Shown here: piece after piece, positions 25,001 through 33,027 of the stretch | Layout of the letters: each line of letters begins with the position of its first letter | Position numbering within the stretch: position 1 is the first letter of the stretch | NCBI GenBank assembly: GCA_001630475.1 | Contig: KV419404.1 | Location: forward strand, 768,066 to 832,065 | DNA: 64,000 bases | DNA from: Sistotremastrum niveocremeum HHB9708 | Taxonomy: Eukaryota; Basidiomycota; Agaricomycetes; Sistotremastrales; Sistotremastraceae | Reading direction: 5' to 3' | Position numbers and translations under genes: made by a program | The notes under the pieces: generated by a model | What the model was told of the DNA's origin: nothing | The model's database searches: none | What the model saw: the letters and a program-made list of their open reading frames with translations, nothing else

Positions 25001-28000
25001 ATGGCTGGCCAGAATCTCCTCTGAAATACTCATGAGTGGATACTCAGGTGGGGCAGGTATATACTCGTGTTCATCCTTAATCAGGCCTTGGACGCGCGAA
25101 AACTGCAGCGTAAGTGGAGCTATTTCGTTTCACCAGACGTTGTCTCTAACAACGAGTGGTACAGGAGAAAATTCAGAAGGACGGCTCTAATTGTGGTGTC
25201 TACGTATTGGGCAGAATTATATCACTTGCCCTCAATGTTGACATGCCGATTGAGGATGCACTGTGTTTCATGCAGCGTCAACATCTCGCCCTACACCTCA
25301 TTCGCGGACACTTTCACTCTCACCCATGGCTGGAGCCTGATTCACCCGAGTTCAGTCACGATTCTTTTTTCGCTAATACAGAACTACAAACGACTACCCC
25401 TGTGCGTGAGGTTACGCCAGACCCCCGGGTCAGATCTATTGGCGACGTGACTGTCATCCTCAGTACTCCAGGAGCATCACCAGACCCTTCCACCACCGCC
25501 CCCTCATACCCCCCAATCACCGTCTTAGCATCGCCAATCACTCTCATAACCCCGCCAGCTCTCCCAGACGCAGGCTCTCCCACTGCCACATCAAAGGTTG
25601 TGCGTTACAAGCGAAGACGCTCAAAATCTCCCACTGCGACAGAACCAGCCTCGAAAGAGTCGAAACGACCTCGGCAGCCTGCGTCTGAAGAAGGGATCCA
25701 GCCCAAGGTATGACATACAGCCTGTACTAGCATTGACTATCGCCCTCCTAACTCCACGCAACACGCAGGATCAGACCTTGAGTAGTAGTCAAGCTTCGGC
25801 TCGCAAGCGCAAGCTCAGCGATTTCGAGAAGACAGGAGAAGAGTAGTGTTGCAAAATATGATATGATATGATATTTTACCCAAATTTTGGAATATCAATA
25901 TCAATATCGATATTGCAAATCCCAGAATCTTGGAAATATCATATCAATATTGCGATATCGATATTTTGTTTTCAAAATCAAAATATCGTATCGATTTAAA
26001 TCGATTTTTATCACTTGTGCGATATAAATCAGTTTGATATCAGTTTTTATCAGTTTTTATTGCAATTTTTCCTCAAATCCTTCTGTAATCTATATATACC
26101 CTCCAGTATATCATGTTATCATGGTACTGTGGTGCTATATCAGCCTGTACATACAGTCCCCAGTGATATCTGTGACTGAATGATGACCTCATGGGAAGGT
26201 TCAGCACCTGTGGGACCTGTGACAGAGGGTGACGTGGGTGACATCTGGTCCCCAGAGGGTGGGAACTGGTCTATGTATGAGGGATATCACAGTATTATAG
26301 CATATAGGAGGCTATATATCACTTGGAAGGTGATATATACTGAGATATTGAGCCCCAAATACCCCAAAATAAACCCCAAAATGACCCCAGATGACCCCAA
26401 AATCACATCAGTTTTTATCAGTTTTGATCGATATTTTGCGATATCACAAATTCTGGGAAGGGCGATATTATCATATCAATATCACCTCCAAGATCAGAAT
26501 ATCATATCAGATATCATATCGCAAAGTGATATGATATGATATGATATGCGATATTTTGCGATATGAGATATCATATTTTTGCAACACTAGAGAAGAGAGA
26601 ATCCAGTCAAGCAAAAGACCGCGGAATATAACTGATCATGAGGCGAACACTGAAGTGAGTGAACTGAACTGTTATTGTCATGAAAACGCTGACTAACAAG
26701 CGCAGTCGCACGTTGATGAACCCGTGCATAATCTACCGCAGGATCTCGATGTTACGGATCCCCTCATTTATAGTGGTTATTCTAAACAAAAAATAAATTC
26801 GCAACACACGGTGCTTAAGGTACCTTAATCTACCATATTCAGCACTTATTTAAGGTACCTGTGTTGCGCCACTGGTCTGTGTGTTGGAAAACTGTTTTCA
26901 AAAAAGAAAATCCCAGCGTTCTTTGCACGGACCTGATACACGCAACACGGACCCAATGTTTATCACAGAGCACATAACTTAAGGGACTTAAGTATCTGTG
27001 TGGTGGAGTCACTTGTGTGTGTGTTGTGCAGTCGCCTGTGTGTTGCACGTGTCACATGCGCAACACACACACTGTGACACACACACATGTACAAAAGTGA
27101 CACACACACAAAAAGGACAAAAAACACACACACATCCATTCCACATAAGGAATTTTTTTTACCCTAAGTCGCCCAGATAATACTATTCTAAGTATAGTGA
27201 AGAGTATAAAGGCCTGTGATGACCAGTAACAGAATCTGTAATGATTGCATAATCAGAAAATCGAAATGCTTAAGTGGGAATTGAACCAAGAACTTACCCC
27301 AAAACCTCCAACACTTTATCCATTTCTCCATTGCAACCAGTTCTGGACCGTGGCCAAAACTAGATTTTGACCACTTGGCAACCCAAAACCATGTTCATTT
27401 CCTCTCATTTATTCACCCATTTGTATACTCAACTGCCAGGATGCCTGGAAAACACTCAAATCCCCAATTTGACTGGAATTCGGAGAAGGATTTGAAAGAT
27501 TGCTTTATTTCTCCTTGAATACTGATGCTACAGAGATGGATCAAAGTGCTCCAGAAAGCTGTTCCAAATCTCTATCCATTGCAAATTGTTGAGCCCAGAT
27601 TGCATGGCTATGTCCATTGGAATGCAGGTTGCAAGTCTAGGGTTCAGCTGTTAATATTCCAAGGATCAGTTGTCTTAGTGCTTCCCTTGTTCAAACATCA
27701 GTGATCCATACAATGATAAATGGATGTTCCACCTGGATCATGCTCTGAAATCAAAGGCCAACATTGGTTTCATCAAAGTTCATTCAGAAATTACAAAGAT
27801 CATTGAATATTTCTATGACTACTTGTCCTGCTGAGATCATTCAAAGGGCTCCAGAAAGCTGTGAAAAAGCTGCATTCAATGCAATTTGTTGAGCCCAGTT
27901 GGCAGGGCTAGAGCCCTGGCATTTCAAATTGCAAGTCTGACTCTTGACTCTGAGACTTCAAAGTCAAAGGATATTTGATGGGACAATTATTGCAATATTC

Positions 28001-30641
28001 TAACATTTAAATAGCAAAAATTGAAGCATGAAACAGGTTGTCCACTGCCAGAGAGTACCCATAATTGCTTAAAGGTCCAAGCCCAACAAGTGACTGATGG
28101 TGGAATGGATAGAGTATTGGACAATTTTGGGATTTTGGGTAAGTCCAGGGTTCAATTCTTGACTTAGCATTTCGATTTTTCTGATTATGTAATCATTGCA
28201 GATGGGAACCTCAACACCTATCACACATTAGAACACTTTGGATCTATAAATGGGCGACTTAGGGTTTAAAAAATTCCTAATTTGGACAGAAGCATATGTC
28301 TGTGTGTGTTGCATTTTTTTTGTCTGTGTGTTGGTCACTTCATGTGTGTGTGTGTGTTGTGTGTGTTGTGTCACTCATGTGTGTGTGTTGTGTAGTGTGC
28401 GCAACCTGTGACACAGACACACATCACATCACATCACCAAAAGCTCTGTGTGTAGGAATGGCATCTGTGTGTGTAGGAAACATCAACAATACACACACAT
28501 CATCTTGCAACACACCGGAAGCTATTGATGTACACATGGAGAGGACGTACACTGCACGTGACATATTTGAATTCAAAATGATATTTGAAAGATTTATTGT
28601 TATTCAAGTAAAATGTGATGTGTGCGCATCAACACCTTCCTAAAAAGGAAATCATAGGGTCTGTGGGGTGTGCACGGTCTTCGCGTGTTGCGAATTTATT
28701 TTTTGTTTAGAATAACCACTATACTCATTGAGGCCTCACATGCACGTCAAATCCCGATTTCACCCTCTCAGAACACTTTACTAGATCAGAGCAATCGACT
28801 CACGACTGAGCTTCAGCGGATGCTCTATCACATGAAGAAACCTCGAAAGCCTGCGCCTTGGGCAAGTGTGCCTCTACATCCGGATGCTGTTCAGACCTAC
28901 TGACTTCAATTCATGCCTTTACAGTATTCTCACAAGTGGCCTCTCCCCTACAAGCCATTGAGCAAACTCTGGCGCGACACGGGCAAGGCCTTAGATGCAA
29001 TTCCTAAACAACATCGGCTACCACTGGCGTCGACGTCCAAGGCCTGCCAGCTGTGTCATACACTTCTGTCTTCGCTCTCAATGTGGCATGATCCACAGCC
29101 CACAGAATCCGTTGATCCTCCATCCTTTAACACGATCAAAACCCACATTGTCTTGGGGCAATACGGACTGCATAGCATAGCCGATATTCTGCAGAAGACG
29201 GCTACTCTCCTCCCACGCACTGCAGAACAGTCTCATTTGCTCAACATTCCCGACGGTCTTCCTAAACTCTTGCAAGAAGTCACCAAAAACATTGTTCAAG
29301 CGCTTCAGTCTTTCCGACAGAGTCTTCCCCGTTCAGAGTGGGATATAGCGCCGTTTGACCAATTACATAATATACTGCAACGACCAGAATTACTGTCCTT
29401 GGTACAGTGACAATCGCCCATAGCCTTCAACTAGCCACTAATAACAATATATAGCCCGATTCATCAACTGACGCCTACAACACCTCAAGACTCGACAATC
29501 ACAACCTTACTCCCGCAAGCCTCGAAGAGGCTCTCAACCACGACTTCGGCATCCTCAGCGATCCAGCAAATATATGTCAAGCCGCCTTCCACACGGGTAT
29601 TCAATCCATTGTAGACGACTTATTGGTGCCATGGATTGACAGTATCGCCGTCGATCGGGAGGGATATTTGGAGATTCTGAGTGTTTGGGAGAGATGGAGT
29701 CGAGGTGTGACGAAGTTCTTAGAGTCTCGTCGTGAAGAAGGATGGGTACGGCAGACATTGCCGGTCACAGATCTAGGTACCCCACCCCAGTACGTCGCAG
29801 GTTTTCATTGATACGATGTTGTGCTCAGCCAGAGATATACAGTTCCGTAGCCCCCGAGAATGCCCCATCACCCCAAAAATCTCTTCACACACCATCTCGT
29901 CCGATGTCGGTTGATAATATACCAGTTCAACCCGCCACCCCTCTCGCCAGGTCATCGCACCACCCCGTTCCGCAATCTCCCAATCCAGCTGTGCCCACAC
30001 CGCCTCCACCAATTGAGCCTGCACCTGAAAACTCGTCACCCAGATCTTCGACGACACATCCATATCCCTACCAATATCCCACGTCTCATGTTCGACACCA
30101 ACCACCAGTGATGCACACCCGCCGTCATCAGCCATCGCCCGCTACTCTCTGGGATCTAGAAAAGTATGCAGAGCACTTGGAAAAGCTGACTGAGCGTGGT
30201 GATGGGCAAAATTGGACCCGTGACTTCATTATGTGGTTTCGACATCCACAGTTCACCAAGAAATATACCAGTCCCAATTCTTGGATTTGCTTGGAGACAA
30301 ACCGGCTTTATCCGATGCTAATCAAGGTGAGAACCGGATGTGATCTTCGCCTCTGAGACCGACCTGATTCGTGTTCATCACAGTTATATGATCCAGCAAG
30401 CGAGACTCTCAAACCTGAATGGATCCCTTACATGCAGGACGTTCAGCAAATGCTCCGCGAGCGCTGGCGCAATGATCTTTTGGCTCGAGGTGTCGAAAGC
30501 CAGGATACCTTAACTTTCGATTTCGGCAGTATTTATGGGGAGCAGGAAGATTCTGAGTCGAGCACCACTCGAGACGAGGAGGAGATGGGCGATTCAGCAA
30601 ATTCAGATAGTCCTCTAACAGATATCGAGGACAGTGATTGA
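19029..30641 (+). CDS. MULE transposase with SWIM finger and tandem Ulp1-like protease domains (interrupted by insertions)
   Basis: A chain of about 25 exons can be joined in phase from ATG 19029 to TGA 30641. In order: an AT-hook (KRPGRPKKKK, about 19165), an acidic Ser/Glu region, and a MULE DDE core. The core has LTLIITVDEAGHAAP (about 20820) with the first Asp, then FWMIDKSAAERAAILE joined to WPKALIRVCQFHVIQAITR (21160-21330). Next come a SWIM finger (CSCQTWNQTGKRCAHMWAV, about 22100), a second AT-hook (RRGRPAG, 22750), and a first Ulp1-like domain (His in MHYIVL, Asp in CHDSLG, QTCGFWAM near 23725). A second follows (SGDWLNDRLINSVIDML, HWTVGVIDL, YYDSN, QKDGSNCGVYV ending near 25205), then a long unknown tail. 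Elements lie at 24792-25077, 25844-26589 and 26769-28723. Between YYDSN and QKDGSNCG the frame changes twice; only introns of 37-38 nt (one holding the first element) would fix this, otherwise the protease is broken. One protein or two is not settled. Confidence 0.7.
24792..25077. mobile_element. 286-bp MITE with TA duplication
   Basis: Perfect 18-bp terminal inverted repeats (AGGATGAACACGAGTATA and its complement) end the element. TA is duplicated at 24790-24791 and 25078-25079, as for Tc1/mariner-like elements. The interior is rich in GGTACC/CAGGTA motifs and has no coding capacity. It sits inside the second Ulp1-like domain, possibly within a very short intron. Confidence 0.88.
25844..26589. 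mobile_element. 746-bp hAT-type MITE, AT-rich
   Basis: Terminal inverted repeats start TAGTGTTGCAAAA on both sides, and the 8-bp duplication GAGAAGAG occupies 25836-25843 and 26590-26597. TAGTGTTGC ends with an 8-bp duplication are the hAT signature. The interior is full of GATATC/ATCGAT and TATGATAT palindromes. Removing the element plus one duplication joins the host exon in frame (TGEE to RIQSSKRP). Confidence 0.9.
26999..27135 (+). repeat. TG/CA-rich simple repeat, left arm
   Basis: Runs of GTGTGTG and CACACACA, mixed with GTGACAC, fill this part of the left arm. The matching tract in inverted orientation is at 28298-28435. Confidence 0.8.
27269..27335 (-). repeat. tRNA-like (SINE-head-like) unit, left arm
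   Basis: On the minus strand a GGTTCAATTCC sequence (27277-27287) matches a polymerase III B box. About 25 bases before it, ATGGATAAAGTG resembles an A box. A near copy in opposite orientation is at 28090-28170. It does not fold into a full tRNA. Confidence 0.5.
27541..27640 (+). repeat. internal direct repeat, copy 1
   Basis: A 100-bp segment (CAAAGTGCTCCAGAAAGCTG ... GAGCCCAG ... TTGCAAGTCT) recurs at 27841-27940, exactly 300 bp downstream, with scattered mismatches. Confidence 0.85.
27841..27940 (+). repeat. internal direct repeat, copy 2
   Basis: Second copy of the 100-bp segment at 27541-27640. Both lie in the central, non-inverted part of the element. Confidence 0.85.
28090..28170 (+). 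repeat. tRNA-like (SINE-head-like) unit, right arm
   Basis: ATGGATAGAGTATTGG (A-box-like) is followed by GGGTTCAATTCTTG (B-box-like, from 28148). It mirrors the unit at 27269-27335. Confidence 0.5.
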
Positions 30642-31024
30642 GTGAGACCACTGCATATCTGGTATAGGCAGCTTATGATTATCAATATATATTTTCTCTG
30701 ATGTCACTGCATTGTATTATACAAGAATTGGATGTGATACAATGCTCGCATTCCTGTCCGACGTAGGTTCATAGCTATGCGATTATACGTAAGACGCCCG
30801 TAAATTGGTAGATAGGACAAGATTTGGCGTCCTCATTGAAGCTTTCGATGAGCGCTCCTGTATTTGATCATGAGTAGTTGATTGCCAGACTTCGAGAGGC
30901 TCCTGTTGCTCTGAGAGCCTTGGTGCACGCTGTTGGGCAAGAGATGGAGCAGTAGGTTCATATTCAGGCGGTGCGTAGATCACGTCGGCGAGACCAAGAC
31001 GTAAAGGGAGCCCCACCGTTTCCG
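30642..31024. other. 3' flank of the transposon gene
   Basis: AT-rich 3' UTR-like sequence, then a 77-codon minus-strand open frame (30783-31016, GLPLRLGLADVIYAPPEYEP...). That frame has protein-like composition but no family I recognise and no clear start context. Confidence 0.35.
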
Positions 31025-31461
31025 TGGGCGAGAATTAGGCTGAGGAGGGGGCGAAATCATCGAGGAAGGGGCAGAAATCAGGGGAGAGAATGGGGCGCAA
31101 TCAATGACGAGTGGGCCAAAATCGAAGCAATTTGAGGGGCAGAATTCAGGTGGTCGATGGGGCAAAAATACTCCGGAATGGGGCAGATGAAAGTTTGGAT
31201 GGGCGAAAACAAAAGATCGAAGGGGCCAGAATGAATCTCGCTGGGCCACAAACAAGGATTGGAAGGGGGCAAAATGAGTTGCTTTGGGGCGTTTTTGACC
31301 AAAAATTGGGCCACAATGGTCAATACAGGAGGGCAAAATGATGGAAAATGTGGGCCGGAAAGGGCATGCTGTGGGGCGGTAGTAGGCAAAGTTTGGGCGC
31401 AATTTTTATTCGAAGGGGCACAATTGGCGGGCTATGGGGCACAACTACCTAAGAATGGGGC
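31025..31461 (-). repeat. right terminal array, about 21 GGGGC units every 20-24 bp
   Basis: Read on the minus strand this is the same GCCCCA motif as at the left end. The plus-strand GGGGC cores end at 31029, 31052, 31072, 31096, 31116, 31140, 31163, 31184, 31204, 31226, 31246, 31270, 31290, 31311, 31334, 31355, 31377, 31398, 31419, 31440 and 31461. Some units are GGGC. Only the outer four or five spacers resemble those of the left end. Confidence 0.85.
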
Positions 31462-31476
31462 TAAAACCGTCGCGCC

Positions 31477-31484
31477 TGCCTGGA
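31477..31484 (+). repeat. candidate target-site duplication, right copy
   Basis: TGCCTGGA, identical to 16862-16869. Confidence 0.55.
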
Positions 31485-32298
31485 GACGGCTTGAAATCTG
31501 TTGCCTCTTTGGGCGAGCCATGTGCTCAAAAAAGGAAAATCAAAGATGGGCCACTAAATATTGATGACTGGTAATTGGCAAACTGAAGGAGCCATTTTCT
31601 GTAACTTTTCGTGATAAACCATCATCATTGTCTTGCTGAAGAGGTTCTAGAAACTCTCAGCTCATTGCTTGCCAGCCGCACTCTCAGTCGCAAGGTTACA
31701 TGGTCAATGATTGATCAGACAGGACATGCATTATTTTCCGAGTGAGGCCGCTTTTGATTGTCTGGGTGCAATCACGACACCTCGCAATGAAGGCGATGCA
31801 TTGGTGCCTGATGGAACCCGAATCGAAGATGAATCCCTTCAAGATCAGATATCAAGGCGTCGACGGCCATCATGATTTTAATGAAACTGTTCGAGCCACT
31901 GTCGATCCTGTAAGGCACCGATCAGGGCTACACCAGTGAATGTCAACTCTGAGCGTCCTCGTACTTCCATCTCAGAGTGTTTTCAATGGGCATGAGAAGA
32001 GGTGTCGACAAAAGTAACATCGAAATTGTGGATACTTGGTAGGCTTTCCTCCTGAGGTGCATGGCATAGAAGGCAGTGGCAGATGCGATATCTGCTGACG
32101 AGGGTTTTATCCATATATGAGGAAACATCTTGCGACCATTGGAAGAATCGTGATAGATATGATTCGCTCGTCATTTGTTATATTCGAGTACATCTCTATC
32201 ATTGTTCAGAGCTGGACGGTGTGGATTTCACCCCATATTTTGCAGGATCAGTTCCGTGATAGGGATGGTTCGACAGATTGAACCTATGAAGCGTTATG
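31485..32298. other. intergenic stretch right of the transposon
   Basis: About 0.8 kb between the element and the complex I gene. It should hold that gene's 3' UTR; I see no other gene. Confidence 0.4.
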
Positions 32299-32922
32299 TC
32301 AAGTTGTCAAACCCTCAATGTTGCATGTATCGTACCAAGGTATGGCGCCTGTGAGGTTGGAAAAGGATAAGTGAGTGTAACTACATAGCCTATAAGACGA
32401 TGCGTACCAAATTTAATTTGAGAGAAGAGCGAGTTTCTATGAGCAGCGGCTTGGACAAATGCAGGATCATTGGATTCGCCATAAAGCGGTTTCCCCTCCT
32501 TTGCTCTCTGAGTGAGCTCGGCCAGATCTCTATCATATTCTCGTTTGTTTTCCGTCCATCCCCAGAAGCGAACTTTGCACCGTGTTAGTCGGCTATAGCG
32601 AAGCAGCAGGAGAATGGCATACGAGAAGAGCGTTGATACGCGAAAAGGAAGCCTCCAACAAATCCTAACGCTGTGCAAATTCGAAGAGGGACTCGTAAGG
32701 GGGCTCGTGTGCGATCAGCCACCTCTAACCATATATATAAGAGGGTGAGTCGGCTGGGATGAAGTGAGCCAACGCACCGAGAGCATAGAATGCACCGGGG
32801 AATGCAGCGGTCCCAGCTGCCCAAGCCGCATAGTCAGACGGTCTGAAGTAACGGACTACACGACCAGCATGAGGGTCAGAGTCAATGAGCGGGTATGGTG
32901 TCTCGACGACTTGGTCGGGCAT
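32299..32922 (-). CDS. NADH:ubiquinone oxidoreductase 21 kDa subunit (NUXM type)
   Basis: This is an accessory subunit of mitochondrial complex I. The N-terminus reads MPDQVVETPYPLIDSDPHAG, then RVVRYFRPSDYAAWAAGTAA, the conserved fungal 21 kDa start. A membrane segment (CTALGFVGGFLFAYQRSS) and the C-terminal signature LRFWGWTENKREYDRDLAEL and GKPLYG follow, ending in AIPWYD. Four exons join in frame. I start at ATG 32922; an open frame extends upstream but has no ATG. Only 105 bp separate this start from the divergent SAM-RA-SH3 gene. Confidence 0.85.
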
Positions 32923-33027
32923 TTGAGCAGCGTATTTGGCGGACACAAATACGGACGCCCTTTGTGACCGCGTAACGACTGGGCTCTTTCAACTAACTCT
33001 GGCCTCTCCCGCTCTTTCGAGTCATAC

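Larger units (their letters stand above)
26769..28723. mobile_element. 1,955-bp non-autonomous element with long imperfect inverted arms
   Basis: Both ends carry a perfect 39-bp inverted repeat (26769-26807 and 28685-28723) that starts TATAGTGGTTATTC. CTCATT is duplicated at 26763-26768 and 28724-28729. The inverted relationship goes on imperfectly for about 500-600 bp: CA/TG-rich tracts, CCCTAAGTCGCCCA near 27161-27175 against its complement at 28251-28265, and a tRNA-like unit in each arm. No transposase is encoded. Removal with one CTCATT restores the host frame exactly (DPLI to EASHAR). The superfamily is unclear; a 6-bp duplication is uncommon. Confidence 0.85.
16870..31476 (+). mobile_element. 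14.6 kb MULE-type DNA transposon with phased GCCCCA terminal arrays
   Basis: The element runs between inverted terminal arrays of a GCCCCA motif spaced about 21 bp apart. The outermost ~90 bp of the left end (16876-16970) and the reverse complement of the right end (31372-31469) align well, sharing GGTTT-AGCCCCA, TTAGGT-GTTGTGCCCCA and CAATTGTGCCCC with CGAATAAAAAT. Further inward only the motif and spacing are shared. TGCCTGGA flanks both sides, but the 7-8 bases between it and the aligned part do not match, so the exact ends are uncertain. The single long gene encodes a MULE transposase core, SWIM finger and two Ulp1-like domains. Plant MULEs with Ulp1 genes (Kaonashi type) are the nearest known parallel. 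Three smaller elements are nested inside the gene. Confidence 0.75.

Noticed and set aside
19029-25846. KDZ (Kyakuja-Dileera-Zisupton) transposon
   Set aside because: KDZ elements also carry Ulp1 domains in basidiomycetes, but I see none of the KDZ transposase motifs. The DKSAAERAAIL and VCQFHVIQA motifs plus the SWIM finger fit MULE.
30980-31402. 140-codon minus-strand open frame through the GGGGC array
   Set aside because: A 21-bp repeat equals seven codons, so a frame through the array stays open by periodicity alone. The Pro/His/Phe-rich peptide is a repeat artefact.
16870-31476. LTR retrotransposon or Helitron
   Set aside because: No direct terminal repeats, reverse transcriptase, Rep or helicase motifs. 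Ends are inverted.
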